From Holothuria scabra (Eukaryota > Echinodermata > Holothuroidea > Aspidochirotida > Holothuriidae), in the NCBI GenBank assembly GCA_037179385.1, contig CM074187.1, forward strand, positions 10,231,450 to 10,295,449: DNA of 64,000 nt, in the 5' to 3' direction. Below, in pieces: positions 1-12,218 of this stretch. Below the pieces are notes generated by a model. That model worked only from the letters and a program-made list of their open reading frames with translations, had not been told where the DNA came from and made no database searches. How positions within the stretch are numbered: the first letter of the stretch is position 1; the number at the start of each line of letters is the position of its first letter. Both the position numbers and the translations under genes were made by a program.

Positions 1-389
1 TAATTTTTATAGGGACGTTTTTGTTCTCCACGAATTTATTCAAATAAGAAACGTTTAAGAGAAAACGCAGTTCACCACACTGGAATCAGTGCAATAAATT
101 ATGTTCCATTCATGAGAATCATGTGAAAAATATTTTGTCTACTTTAATTTTGGAATTAACAGGGAGTGACTGCTTCAGCTGGTGGTCTAATTTAAATGCG
201 TAATGTTGAAGTCCTAAAAATAATATGAAGATATAAATGAACATAGAAATAAGAAACAAATTGTGATATTTAGTTACTGTTTCATAATACGTTTGTTCAC
301 AATAATTTTGTCCAAAATAATTAGTTTGTGTATCAGGGAATAGGTGCGCCCTTCACACCCGGGAAAAACCGTTTCCTGTATTTTCCCCT

Positions 390-551
390 TGTAGACTGGG
401 GGTTGTAGAATAAGCCCATGATATTCCCCGCCTGTCGTAAGAGGCGATTAAATGGGAGGACTTGAACAGTATTTGAACAGTCTGACATTATATAACGCCT
501 TCGTGTTGGTGTGTTGTTTAATCTTATTTAACGAACTAACTAACCAACTAC
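390..551 (+). mobile_element. SINE-B copy (5' body to CTAA tail)
   Basis: The copy reads from a GGGGGTTGTAGAATA block through CCGCCTGTCGTAAGAGGCGA to a 3' part TATATAACGCCTTCGTGTTGG and ends in a short CTAACTAACC tail. The same order is found inverted at 26.4 kb and 55.7 kb. No A/B box was clear, so the tRNA origin of this family is not shown. The middle of the element is deleted compared with the 55.7 kb copy. No target-site duplication was found. Confidence 0.7.
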
Positions 552-1220
552 GGTAACTAACAAATTCATGTATTTTGGTCAAGTTTTCATAATGAATGCA
601 GTAAGTGTCACCGTATGGTTGTTTCGCTATTCACATCTTTAGGCCTATAGCCTTTATGCAAATTTTAAATAAATTTTTAGAGTTAGTAACGAAAACATGT
701 TCCAATATTTAAAAACAGCGAGAGATTTTGCATTGCAACAGATCAGTTTCTAGTACTGAGAGTATCCAATATTATGTATAAGTTGTATTTAAACGAACAG
801 AGTGACTTTTGTAGAATCGAAATTACACAAAACACTTGCTTCGGCTCACTTTTCCATTCTTTTACAAGTAACTAAGTTAACGGATACTTATACTTTATTT
901 CATGCACCCTCAAATTCACTGTAAGTGCACCTTTCAAACACAAAGCAAGAACACGTGAAGAGGGACATTTTCGTCAAGACCCACACGCTATAAAACAACA
1001 TAACTAAATTCAGATATGGTAATGTGTTCGAATCATGTAACTATGATTTAATATGTTGTGTCCATTGTGTCCAGGTTTCAATAAATACCCCGATCATTTC
1101 CAAACATCATTTCAAGTTTATCTTTTATCCCAACTGTGGAAGGCGCTCTCACAACATTGTCCATGCTGTGGTACACCCTGCCACCCCAAAATGGGGTGGA
1201 AGGATGGTAACACAGTTTTC
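552..1220. other. Anonymous non-coding stretch
   Basis: AT-rich sequence with scattered stops in all frames. One TAGGCCTA motif lies near 651. I see no exon, repeat with a second copy, or promoter here. Confidence 0.4.
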
Positions 1221-1360
1221 TAACAACTGTGACTGGGAACTACCTTAAATTTTATATGTGCTATTCTTAGCTTGGACTTTGTTCCCAGTCACGGTTAACA
1301 ACTGTGACTGGGAACTACCTTAAATTTCATATGTGCTATTCTAAGCTTGGACTTTGTTTT
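1221..1360. repeat. 75-bp tandem duplication with a hairpin at the junction
   Basis: A block beginning TAACAACTGTGACTGGGAAC at 1221 is repeated at 1296, with only a few mismatches across about 62 bp and a unit of 75 bp. The junction reads TTCCCAGTCAC, an 11-base spacer, then GTGACTGGGAA (about 1281-1313), an inverted repeat able to form a hairpin. Confidence 0.85.
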
Positions 1361-3928
1361 CGGGAGGTTTTGGTGTTTAAAATTTTCCTCCACCCCTGAC
1401 AACTGGGAAAGTCTTTCAGTGACAGTTTTCAGTTGCGTATAAAACAATGACAACAAAAACTAGTCAGGACGGTGCTTCTACTGACTAATTGGACTGACTA
1501 GAGTATCAATTATTCGGTTGACTTGTCAATGGTTATAAACTATAAACTTGGACAAAGCTTTATGGAACACCCTCGCTCCCCCGTACAATGTTGGCGAAAA
1601 TAAGGACAATTCGGGAGGTAGGCCTACCTTTTTCCAACAATGTACTGGGGACGGGGGTTTGTTAAATCGCTGTTTCCGAGGACAAAACATTTCACAGGTG
1701 GACAGAGGCCGTTTTAATCGCGCTTGGCATTAAAAAGATAGTAACTTGAAGTGTTCCAACAGTTTTGTCCAAGATTGTATATGGATAAGTCCGTTGCTAA
1801 TCAACTGACTAGTCTGCGATCACTGAATAATCCAGAGACTAATTTATATTCTTGTCAGTCAAATTAGTTAGTAGAGACACCATCTTGACTAGTTTTTGTT
1901 TTCTGTGAAGATGTTTGCGATTGAGAAGAAATTGAGAAGTAACATAACCAAGCAAACGTTGGGCAAACAAGGTCGTTGTCTGACAAAATGTGAAAAAAAG
2001 AAAAAAAAACCTGAGATCCAGAAACTCTGGCGGAGGAGCACTTGCGAAGTTTCCCCTACTTTTACTGAACAAATTTGCTTTTAAAAGTTAATGCTGATAA
2101 AATACAAAGTCGGTTCAACTTCTTCTGTGAGTCCTACAATGTCGACATTTTGCAAGAAATGTATTTGCAATGTAGGAAAACTCAGCTGACAGACTTACCA
2201 AGGGGTTATGAAAGAAAATACACGGCAAGGGGGGTCTTGATCAGGCTAAGGATCCAGTAACCCGAAGCTGCGGTACAGAAAAGGCTGTTTTCCGAAGCAA
2301 GTCTGAATGTCCGGAGCAAAACTGTTTGGACTCATGTCAAAATTTTTGGGTTTTGCTCAAGGAATACTGAAAATATTTGCCTCATGCTAAGGAAATGGAG
2401 GAACGATCGAAGCCCTCATACAAGACAATTCCAATTTTCTAACTAATTTATTATTTTTATTTATTACATTATAGCCCCTCGATCCCAAATGCCCAAAATT
2501 GTATTGAGTTCTTCCTCGCGCAGATGCAATCCCTTTACATTGTTCATAAAATTATCCTGACGGATATTCCAATCAATAACAGTGATCAGTAATCAGTGAA
2601 ATCTCCATGAATCTTTAATAATATCAGCTACCCTGCGCCTTTTTAATTTGATGATAATTAGATATCATTTAGCAATTAAAATGTATCTCCTAAAACAACA
2701 TACTTGGGCTAAAATCCAACCACCGAATTTCTGGTGATATTCCCCTTCCACAACCCCGAAATTATCATTGAGAAACTTAATATTTTTTACACGATATGAT
2801 GCTGTGTCTGAATAAAGAGTCTTTCAAACAGCAGTAGAAAGAGAACTTTTATGGTTTTTAGGAAGAATAACGCCTGTACGAACTACTAGTAGGCTGTTTG
2901 TGAAAAATACACTTTTATTCAATCAACAAACCTGAAGCTTGCTTTAAACAATAAAAACCAAATATAACTGTGGAGAAAAGCGTCAGAAGAGCGCGAAATT
3001 CTTCAGAAATTCAAAGACTACATGTCACATAAAGCGCACAATATATTGACTTCTAATATAACACAAAAATGGATTCTTTCTTCGTGCTTCAGAAATTGGG
3101 GGACATTTGATATGATGCCAACCTCAAAAATGCAAGGGGACATGAACCCTGATCCGACTTGATCACAGCTCATGGTTGAGACCGTAAACCTGATGAAAAA
3201 GCCAAAGAATGCTCTCCTTCTCGGCATATCCAAGTCTTTTCAAGTGAGAAATTGGTGCATAACAAAAATAAAACTTGAGGAATACAAACTTTGAAGATTG
3301 AAACAGAAAACGAAAAATAAATTAATTATCCTGAGAACGTACTACTGGTTGGGAGGGGGATATTTTCCCCCAATTTGTAGTATCAACAGGTTTGTAAAAT
3401 GGTCCCCTAAGTCAGAACATGCGCCTTTTGTGTTCCAAGGCAGCTTTGTTTGCCTCGATTTCTGTAGCTCGTGTATGACGGTCACTTTTCTGTTAAAAAT
3501 AACCCTCATTTAATTGTGCTTTAAAACTTGAATCGAAATATTGTTAAATATTGTGACAGCATCTTCACGGGACTGAAAAACATGCGTTTTGAGTTTCTAA
3601 TCATTGTCCAATTTTTGTACTGAACTGAAAATCTAATTGTAATTTTCAGTAGCTTAGAGTCACCTTTGGAAATATTTTCTCCAGAACGTAAATAGAAATG
3701 CTTGCAACTTGATCTGTTGAACCTAATCGTGAATTATCAAGTAATAAAGCTCCCAAGTGTTGTACTGCAATTCATCCTATAATCAATGTTGGATTAATCA
3801 CTGAGAGCTCTTCCAATGTCACTTCTTAATATCAATGTATTTGGTCCATGGTCAACAAAATGTTTGATCATAATATAAAAGCCATTTACTCACCGGTCTA
3901 GTATAATTGATAAATGTACATCCAAGCG
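1361..3928. other. Anonymous non-coding stretch
   Basis: Only short reading frames are present. A frame at 1548-1733 (+) of 61 residues and one at 3018-3233 (-) have no splice context or recognisable motif. No repeat with another copy in the window was found. Confidence 0.4.
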
Positions 3929-4119
3929 TACACTGTAAAAATGTCTGTAAATTTACAGAACAAAAGTAAAGTGATACATAAAGATTTCAGAAAAAATACT
4001 GACAACCAAATTTCAAAAGTTTCCAGCACTTTATCTGTACTAACTTTCTGTATTTCTTTTTTTTTTTTTTTTTACTTTTTTGTTTTGTTCTGTAATTTAC
4101 AGACATTTTTTACAGAGTA
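3929..4119. mobile_element. MITE, ACACTGTAAAAAATG family (TA-flanked)
   Basis: The left end TACACTGTAAAAATGTCTG continues into AAATTTACAGAACAAAA; the right end is the reverse complement (TTTTGTTCTGTAATTTACAG, then ACATTTTTTACAGAGTA). This gives about 35 bp terminal inverted repeats with TA at both outer edges, as expected for a Tc1/mariner-type insertion, although the superfamily is inferred from TA alone. A T-run of about 16 lies on the inner side of the right repeat. Related copies lie near 10.4, 14.1 and 20.1 kb. Confidence 0.75.
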
Positions 4120-4123
4120 CACA

Positions 4124-5255
4124 TGAAGGAAATATAATGCCAGGGTTTTTCAACTAGAACAATTTCCTACCTCTACCCTTTGTGGAACAAAAAATACTAA
4201 ACGATAAGCTAATCACCACGCAAGAAGGACTATCTATGTTGCAACCAATCATTCTCTACTGAGGAGAGCCTCTACCTCAGAAAATTAATTTATGCCATAA
4301 TTTTACAGGCCTTTTTAAAAAATTCATGCGAAGAACTAATTATTTACATGTGCCGATATAATAGAACGCGATATAATAGAATGAAAGCAAAATGAAGAAA
4401 ACAAAAGAAAAAACAAAACAAAAACGAAAAATACTGAAATGCAAAAAAAGATCTTCTGCAACCTAATATACAAAGGACAAGATCAACTTTAAAATTTCCT
4501 TATCAGAAGATAGCTGACACTTTTTTTTTTAAATTTTGGTCAAAAATTGCCAAAATAACACATTTTTGGAAGAAATAAGAAATGCGCCAAACACCACTGC
4601 TTAATATTTGAAACTAGTAGTGGCGCTCTGTTACAATATTGGTCTGTTAGGAGACCTATTACTGTAAAGAGAAAATTATCTTTTGAGTTTATGAATAGCG
4701 CCACGATTTTCAGTCTCGGTCGCTCTCAGCGAGAGACAAACTTTTGCCTGCTTCACAATACGACAAATTGGGACCCTATTCATACCACTTGGGTGGGGCT
4801 GGGGTAGGGTGTTTGAAGGAAACTGAATTTTGGAACGTATAATAGGAGTGAAAAGGATGACATACTGTATAATGGAAGGCCTATTCTGATTCTCGAAGGA
4901 ATCTCTATTACACTCAAAGAAGCTAAGTATGTCAAACTGGCAGGACTACTCTATTTATTTCATATGATAGGGCCTAATATAAATTGGGTTGTTTCTCACA
5001 CTATAGGTCAGGAAGGGTATTTTAAATTTATTGTCATAAAGTTAGGTTACTCAGTGTAATCATTAGTGGCAGTCCGCTGGGTACTGCACTGCATTGCGTG
5101 TTCGGTGCGTGTGTTGTAATCCCCCTCAGTAAATTTTCAGTCTTCGTTTAGTGCTATCCATTTCCGGCTATTGGATTTTTCTTAACACGGGCACTAATGA
5201 CACTTACAGCTGGCGCACGCAGGGCGGCCACTGGGTCATTCCCCCTTACGGAGTC
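4124..5255. other. Anonymous AT-rich stretch
   Basis: A-rich patch at about 4380-4450 and several T-runs. No exon or repeat with a second copy was recognised. A GGCGCTC/GCGCCA pair (4621 and 4700) is present but too short to define an element. Confidence 0.35.
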
Positions 5256-5600
5256 ATTTTTTTCTAGACCCTAAAAATACGAATTTATTCAACCCAACTT
5301 TTATTTCAAAAAGGTAGTATATGTGACCCAGATAACAAGTAGGAACACCTAATTACCTCAAAAAATTTCAAAGGGAGGAATTCTGCATGGCCCCTTCATT
5401 GATGCCATTTGTGTTTTTAGTTCCTAAAAATACGCAAATTTTGTAACACTCAAAAAGTTTTCTTCAAAAGGGAGGCCCTTTGTGGTTCCAGATAGTAAGG
5501 ACACCTTATTTTTCGAAAATTTCCAAAGTGGAGGGGGACACCCCTCCCCTTAGACCCTTCCCCAGGCTGGCATTTACTCAACATAATGCGGGCTCCTCCA
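5256..5600 (-). repeat. Degenerate repeat family H, units of about 190 bp
   Basis: Two to three diverged units each contain CCTAAAAATACG, an A/T-rich spacer, a GTAGTAT or TAGTAAG block and a purine-rich AAGGGAGG or GGAGGGGG stretch. The same arrangement appears in opposite orientation at 20570-21140. The reading frame across 5480-5662 is a by-product of this repeat. Confidence 0.6.
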
Positions 5601-6108
5601 TTCAGAGAAATCTTGAATTTGAAATTCTCATTTCAAATGTCTTGTACGGTTTTACCATCTGAATGACACTGAATTTAAATAGGGCAAAAAGTGTGCCAGT
5701 GAGTTAAATTGTAAAATTGGAAAGTCAACAACCCACTGTTGTAAGCGATACTCCATTACAAGTTTCTCCCTCTGATGTCAGAGGTCGCTTAGCCTCTTCG
5801 GAGCGTTGCTAACCAAGATCTAACACGCTGATAGAGGCTCTATAGTCTTAAAGGTTGAGTGAGGTGTTTCCTGGGTACAAACCACAAAAGGACTATGTAA
5901 ATCTTTGTGACTTTTTTTATTTTTGTTGCGATATCATTTTATTACTACAAATTCCTTTTAAAGTGCGCTTCCTCCATATATTGGAGTAAGCTGGTATATC
6001 ATGAATACTTTTGTCATCTTTTATTCTTCACCCAGCTCAACATAACAAACTTATCCTCTGAAAAATATTGTACGAAATACGTGTAACTTTACAGAGTTGA
6101 GTTCACGC

Positions 6109-6292
6109 CGTGTCATACCGAAGACTTTAAAAACGGAACCTACTGCCATCATATTGTGCTTGGTGGTCAGCATTTACAGAGGAGAGGAGGAAACAACCCA
6201 GTGCGCCATACCTGAAAAAGGGGGCCTTGGAAAATTCGACTAGAACCAATTGGTTGGACACTGGGCCGTAAAACTCGATCTAACTAACTAAT
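6109..6292 (+). mobile_element. SINE-A copy without tRNA head
   Basis: It starts at GTGTCATACCGAAGACTTTA, carries the GGAACCTACTGCC block and the pair AGTGCGCCATACCTG / CCAATTGGTTGGA, and ends in ATCTAACTAACTAA. The tRNA-like head is missing, so this copy is 5'-truncated. Its tail flank was the target for the insertion at 6303-6473. Confidence 0.8.
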
Positions 6293-6302
6293 ATCATAGA
6301 TA

Positions 6303-6473
6303 AGTGAACCAGTGCGGTATTGAATAGTCGCATGAAGACCTTAGGCCATTTTTTCCTCAAACATAGGCATTGCCTTATTCTGAAAGAGGATTTATTTTTT
6401 TTTTGAAATGGAAAACTTATCCTCAAGCAGGATTCGAATCAGGGACCTCCCTCTTACAATTAATATTTATTAT
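6303..6473 (-). mobile_element. SINE-C-like insertion with perfect 14-bp target-site duplication
   Basis: The 171 bp are bounded by two copies of TAATATCATAGATA (6289-6302 and 6474-6487), the signature of target-primed insertion. Read on the minus strand the element begins with a tRNA-like block ending GATTCGAATCC, a good B box for RNA polymerase III. The body differs from SINE-A and SINE-B and contains a run of A residues. No second copy was noticed in this window, so the family name is provisional. Confidence 0.7.
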
Positions 6474-6621
6474 TAATATCATAGATAGTTGTATACTGAA
6501 ATGTATCTTGATTCTCTCAATTTCACCCAATATGAGGGCTTGAAATTCATGTAGACAACAAATGAAGACGATTTAAGGCTGAAGGACCCAATTTATGGCT
6601 GTCTACAGTCACTACACAATC

Positions 6622-6664
6622 GCTGATCGGATTCGTCAATACTGCTGATCGGATTCGTCAATCC
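6622..6664. repeat. Short tandem duplication
   Basis: The string GCTGATCGGATTCGTCAAT occurs twice, starting at about 6623 and 6644, separated by two bases. This is a recent perfect duplication. Confidence 0.85.
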
Positions 6665-6959
6665 TCAGTTCACATCAAAAAATGATTGGCCTAATGACAA
6701 CCCTTTGAGCCGCTCAGACTCAGCATACGGTCTCATCTTTGTAGCAGAAGTCAAATATATATCTTTTTTGTCTGTCAGTACAGCCGACATAGGTGCAGAA
6801 GTAACGCAAGTCTGTCAAGAGTGCATCACGCACGTAACCTACCAAACTCAGAAGTATAAGGAACACCAGATAAAGGTCAGGCAAGAACCAGTTAAGATCG
6901 TTGAAAAGACTGTGAATGTCTATAATCTACGACGCGGGGCATTTGCGTTTATGGTTATA

Positions 6960-7985
6960 TGAAACAATGTCATTTATACAATTACTCGAGTATATGTAAA
7001 TTGAATTTAATACTTATATTATAGATCTCTTGAAACCAGGTTTTTTTTGCCTTTTCCGCTGTATCCAAAGGATATTGTTGATTGAGCAACAAGATTTATG
7101 ACCTGGTTTTTTAGTCAGAAAAATGGTCCACAGACAGCTTCAAGGCTACCCGTATGTATTGTCTGAAATTGGAATAGCAAATATTACAACATAAGTAGCC
7201 CGGGATACGAGAGAGAAAACATGTGGTCATGGTGACAATTACCGTACTTTCTTCCACTGAACACGGCAACTTAATTTTAACTGGTTTACAACCAACGGAA
7301 ACTTCTTATTCCACCAATCTGTGATTGCCAATAAGCAGTGTACAAAAACAATGGGATGAATTTAATAAACATTCACTGCAAATGATGTTGTGGTTTTTGT
7401 AGCCGATAGACAAATCCTCGGATTAGTGAAGATATTAGATAAATGAAGTTGGATTAGGTCGCATTACAGGAAATTTTCTTTTAAAGGTATAATTTAATCT
7501 TAGTGCATAGGCTCACTAAGGTGACTGAACTACTACAACACATACCGCTATAGTCTACAGACTTACCAGACATGAGCAAAGGGATGACCTCAAACCAGAA
7601 AAATTCCATTTAAAAGGAAAATTGCGTTTGCTTTAGAGTAAAAAAAACCATCCGTTCAAAAGTAATATTTATCTACTTAGAAGGGTGGTAACCTTCTTTT
7701 CGAGAACGAAGTTTCCCCAGGGATAGAAATTTAGTCATATTCATTGCCCCAAAAATGATTTGTTCACCGAAACTTTAAAAATTTCAAATGATGCAATTTT
7801 CATTACTCTGCGTGTGTTTTACGTTTTGGGAAATGAAGATATTGATGGGTAGTGAGACCGAATGACTTGATAAGAAATGCATGTACTTTTGTACGCTAGT
7901 TGGATCATTTTAAATGAACTAGTTCCTTTTCAAATTATTTAAAAATTAAAAATAAAATAGAATTTACAACGTAGAGCAATTCTAC
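6960..7985. other. Anonymous non-coding stretch
   Basis: Stops are frequent in all frames. I see no repeat shared with other parts of the window and no splice-bounded frame. Confidence 0.35.
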
Positions 7986-7987
7986 CT

Positions 7988-8247
7988 ATACTCTAAAAAA
8001 GTTAGTTAAAAAACTTACCAACACTGGTCACGTATGTCACATACCTGAAATTGGTTACAGTTTACCCCATGATGTTGATTAATGGGTTATCCAAAAGGTT
8101 TTTTACCACTTAATTGGGTAACCAACCTGTGGGATAACCAAATAAACAACACATATTGGGGAAAACTTTACCCAATTTCAGGTATTTGAGTATTTGACAT
8201 ACGTGACCAGTGTTGGTGATTTTTTAACCAACTTTTCAAGAGTGTAC
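7988..8247. mobile_element. Long palindromic MITE (ACTCTAAAA end, TA-flanked)
   Basis: The left arm TATACTCTAAAAAAGTT continues through CACTGGTCACGTATGTCA to an ACCTGAAATTGG block. The right arm is its reverse complement in the same order (CCCAATTTCAGGT, TGACATACGTGACCAGTG, AACTTTTCAAGAGTGTA). The arms are about 80-100 bp with a small unpaired centre. Outer bases are TA. No coding capacity. Confidence 0.85.
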
Positions 8248-8339
8248 GAGATTAAATAAAAAAGTACTTTTCAAGATACCCTTTTCAGGACATACCGTAT
8301 TATGAAATTCCTCAAATTCGTTTTAACGGAAGGGTTGAT

Positions 8340-8878
8340 CACATTAGGTTTTGAAATCTTAGAGGGGTACTTATTCTAAGAATTTTGGTGAAAATTGCAT
8401 TGAAATCTGATGTGTGGTTCTCAAGATATGAACAAGTAAAGATGTCACATCCTCAACAAAAAGTGAACTTGAAGCAAACACATATGACATCACATCACCA
8501 TATTAATGGACAATCTTTTATTTTTCTTTAAACTTTCCAACCTTTTTTTCTCCTCGACAATCCTGTATTATCAAAATGTGATTGCTAAAGTAGTATGATA
8601 ACTTTACAAACTTTACATTCAGTCCCCACAAGGATGTCGTATCCATATTAACTCCAAGTTCAACACCGAAGTGTGAAAAAAGAAAGGGAAACAAAGGAAG
8701 TTATATAACCTATACTATTATTACAATCACTTTGGGAAAAATATCTAGTGACTTCATTTGCTGATATATGAATATATATATATATATATGGATGATTTGA
8801 ATGGAATTTTCACCACACTCTTTAGATTTGGGTCCTCTTTCACATAGGAAAATTAATTTTTTGCTTAAACTTATGGAA
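8340..8878. repeat. Dispersed repeat family G, copy 1
   Basis: About 540 bp align by eye with 56715-57243, starting at GAGGGGTACTTATTCT and ending at AATTAATTTTTTGCTTAAAC. The copies differ at perhaps one base in five and by small indels. This copy has gained a TA dinucleotide run near 8770-8790. On the minus strand a stretch near the 3' edge can be read as coding in both copies with conservative changes, so it may be a relic of an autonomous element. Confidence 0.75.
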
Positions 8879-8879
8879 A

Positions 8880-10385
8880 GAATTGTATGTGGTTGAGGGA
8901 AGGCATTGTAAACTTACGTATGGCATACATTCTAAGAAATGGTTTAGTTTACACATACCTTTAAAACCTTTGAAAGGATACTGTCACCAGCTGATGGTAA
9001 AAACTAGTGTAATGCAACATGAAAAATTGGAGCGAGAAAGTTGAAACGATGACACTTTTCATATATATATAAGAGAATGATGGTTCATTTGTTTTGAATG
9101 TTCGGGCAGATAAAGTTTCCCATGAGAATTTGGAAACTGTTGTCCGGCCGAGTTACCGTATTGTATTTGAGACCATTGTTCCAAAATTTTATCATGAAAT
9201 TTAATGAGGGTTGGAAGCAAATATATTACTCCGGGCTCTTGAAGGTTTCTTCATTAATTATGAAGTCAGACTAATAATGAAACGTCCAAATATTCTATCG
9301 AAACATTAAATTTCTGCCATTCATTTTTTGCCTGATAATAGTTCTGAATTCAGGAAGATATGGTTTGTCATTTCTCCATGATTTTAAATGTTTCTCCATC
9401 TTAATCCACCAATGCTTGTATAACTTAACTAACAAAATTTCGGAATTTATTTGGACACTGATTGAAAAAAAATATATTCATATGCGATCCCTACAAAGGT
9501 CTTTGGTAGAACCACGAACCCATAAAACCAATTATTTGGCGGGATGTACATTTTTCAATTTTCTTTCCTTTAAACGATGTCATTCCACCATGACGGCTTT
9601 CTACAATTTTGTTGTACTTTTCTTTGTTATGGAGAAAACTCATGCCATATGAATGTTACGGCATACTTTTAGCATTTGCTACAAGCAAGTTACCGTACTA
9701 ACACTGCACAGTTTGGATTTCCATTTACGATGTGAGAGATTTTAACAATTGTTGGAAACGGTGCTGCAACGATCTTAGCTGAAACACCTACAAATAAATT
9801 TAAATTTTTTTAACAGATTGAGTAGATTACGAACTTCTCATGAACTCCTGTTAATGTCCACCATTAGGATGTAAATCTATTCAGAAATAACAAAAAGCGT
9901 AAATAGTAGCCGACTAATGGAGTATTTAGTTAGCACAAAATGATGCAGTCATCAAGGTACTTAGTCTACACTAAAATAACTTCATCTGTTTGTATTGCCT
10001 CTTTTGCAGCAGTTACAATGGGTAATTGTGGTAACGCTTTATGATATAGTCGCATGAATTGCCTTGCGTTTAAAAATCTTTAACATGCTTTAAAGTGGAG
10101 TGATTTTGGTTTTATTCGGTCAGTATAAGTCCAATAATTGTCACAGGTAGTTCTTTCAATGTATATATGTAAACCTATCGTTGCTGAAAGGACTGTTATT
10201 CTGTTTCGAATATTGTACAGGTTGCGACGCAGTCTACAGATGTAAGTTTAGCAAGGTAAGTTTCGTATTTTTTGTGTGTGTGAAAAAAGGATCAAATTAA
10301 GCAGATTTTATTGTAAGCGGAAGTGAGAGGAAATCTTACACTCCTAAAACAACAGACAAACATATTTCTTAATTTTTCAAATTTA
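8880..10385. other. Anonymous non-coding stretch
   Basis: A frame of 95 residues at 9365-9652 is Phe/Leu/Lys-rich, as expected from AT-rich DNA, and lacks splice sites. A motif AGCAAGGTAAGTTT near 10250 looks like a splice donor but no supporting exon was found. Confidence 0.35.
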
Positions 10386-10556
10386 TAACAGTGTTAAAAA
10401 TGGCTGGAGGAAATTGGAGAATTACAGAACAAAAAATAAAGAAATACGTAGAGATTACAGCAAAAGTGATGTTAATTTTGAAACCTAATTGAGAGAAATT
10501 TTGCTGTATCTCTTTAGCTTTTGTTTTGTAAATCTTCAGCAATTTTTCACAGTGTA
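10386..10556. mobile_element. MITE, ACACTGTAAAAAATG family
   Basis: The left end TAACAGTGTTAAAAATGGCT continues into ATTACAGAACAAAA and the right end TTTTGTTTTGTAAATC continues into AATTTTTCACAGTGTA, giving inverted repeats of about 50 bp. The minus-strand frame at 10369-10626 is a shadow of this element. Confidence 0.7.
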
Positions 10557-10650
10557 CCTTTACACCATTTAATGTGAGCTTTAATTCGAGTCCAAAATAT
10601 AAATGTGAATTACATGCCAGTAGCACGAATGTTACATACTCCCTTCAAAG

Positions 10651-10745
10651 TCAGTTAGCCACAACTGGAAAAAGGTCGTGGCCGGCTCGACTTAAATCAA
10701 TTGGTTTAGAACTGGTCATAAAACTCCATCTAACCTAACCTAACT
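10651..10745 (+). mobile_element. SINE-A 3' fragment
   Basis: It runs from GTTAGCCACAACTGGAAAA through GTGGCCGGCTCGACTT and AAAACTCCATC to a CTAACC-repeat tail. It is 5'-truncated, as is common for incomplete reverse transcription. Confidence 0.8.
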
Positions 10746-11864
10746 ATGAAAAGTAGGGTTGTCCGCTGACTTCTAAGAGTATGAGCCATACTGCTGGCTA
10801 AACGTTACACAATGTTTAAAATTAGAGATACAAATTTACGCAGAATTTTTAAACAACGGGACATTTGAAACAAACTGTCTGATGGTTTTGTCTCAGTGTT
10901 CACACAGGTTAGAAATCGTATATAGCATTAACATACACTTTAAAAACATCCCGGTTAGTTTTAATCATTATCGTGGTTACCGTCAGATTAACCAATCAGT
11001 TCCTGGTAAAATAACCGAGGAAGACTGGTTAAAATTTACAATTAAAATGTTAATATTTGATCACAATTAAAAATTGTACCTAAATTTTACCAACGTTATG
11101 TTAATTTTGACTTAGGCGTTCCATCGGCAGACAAATTGCGTGATGATATAGCTACGGTGTGTGATACATTATATACAGGTTACAGGTTGGCTGAAACGAG
11201 CTCGTGAGGAAATAAATATTACAGATTACAAGTTCAATTGATTCATTACTGTTTTAAAATCAGGTCGGGTGATCAGTCTTAAATATAAGAATGAAAGTTT
11301 TACTGCGTCGCCTTCCCAGGCTTGGACCAGGCGCAGGCCTGTAGTTCTTGTTCTGTAAAAATTTGAACTTAGGATCGGTTTTTCATGACTATGCAACAAG
11401 TTGTATTCAATTATTGAAAGTGCAGTAAAACATATAACAAGTATAATGATTGACACGCTGGTAATGCATTGTCAAGGCTCCGGAAACATGCTAGCATCAC
11501 GAGTCTTGTACAAAAGTGTGCAATAGCCATCATGAACTATGTCAATGTGTATAAATCAAGGAAACACTGGTTGAAAACTGATTGATTTGGCATAGAAATA
11601 TTGACCAGTTGACCACAGGTTTTGTAGGAAATAATAGAGATTGCCTTGCCAAATGTTTTGAAGCAAACCAGTAAGCCAAGTCCCTGGGACAATGTGATAT
11701 TATCTTCTTATGTCGAAGGTTGATGCCCACTGTTTCAGAAGAAATTTCCTACTAACGGGAAAGTCTAACCTCAATTCCTAATCCTAACAAAGAATGCACA
11801 CGAAACAACAACGGCGACACCCAAATTCCACGTTCAACAGTACGTTAGCATCAGCTGGACGTCA
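10746..11864. other. Anonymous non-coding stretch
   Basis: Contains a locally repetitive ACTGGTTAAAATTTAC / TAAATTTTACCAACG pair around 11025-11092 that may be part of an eroded palindromic element like the one at 49.9 kb. No exon was recognised. Confidence 0.3.
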
Positions 11865-11996
11865 GTCAGTCAGTCAGTTAACCATTCATTAATTAATTCA
11901 TTCATTCATTCATTCATCTATCCATTCATCCATTCATTCATTCATTCTTTCATTCATTCATTCATTTTTCAGTCAGTCAGTCAGTCAGTCAGTCAG
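11865..11996. repeat. Compound tetranucleotide array (GTCA)n-(ATTC)n-(GTCA)n
   Basis: The array consists of GTCA repeats, then about 85 bp of ATTC repeats with a few variants, then GTCA repeats again. It directly abuts the 3' end of the inverted SINE-A copy that starts at about 11994, so it is best read as that SINE's diverged tail. Confidence 0.85.
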
Positions 11997-12078
11997 ATGA
12001 TCTTTTACGGCTCAGTTTCTAATCAATTGGCAAAGATTTTGTCTAATTGTGGCTTGTTGTTTTGCCCCTCCACTCTAA
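11994..12078 (-). mobile_element. SINE-A 3' fragment
   Basis: In reverse orientation the motifs TTTTACGGCTCAGTTTCTAA and CAATTGG match the SINE-A 3' end, followed by a diverged TAATTGTGGCTTGTTG-like block. The copy is old compared with its neighbour at 12090. Confidence 0.65.
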
Positions 12079-12089
12079 CTGTTCAATGG

Positions 12090-12218
12090 AAAGGTTAGGT
12101 TAGACGAAGTATGACGGCCCAGTTTCCAACCAACTGGTGTAAGTCTACCCGACCACGGGCTTTTTTCCAGTTGTGGCCCACTGACTTGTTTTTCATTTTC
12201 CATTGCTTATGCTGAGCA
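12090..12218 (-). mobile_element. SINE-A copy with target-site duplication
   Basis: The reversed copy carries GACGGCCCAGTTTCCAACCA, TTTTCCAGTTGTGGCCCACT and CATTGCTTATGCTGAGCA. It is bounded by CTGTTCAATGG (12079-12089) and CTGTCCAATGG (12219-12229), matching at 10 of 11 bases. The 5' end is truncated within the body. Confidence 0.8.

Noticed and set aside
6705..6962. Frame with a C-x2-C motif suggestive of a retrotransposon integrase zinc finger
   Set aside because: Only an Asp-Ile-x3-Val-x3-Cys-x2-Cys pattern is seen; the preceding histidines and any downstream catalytic core are absent. Likely chance.
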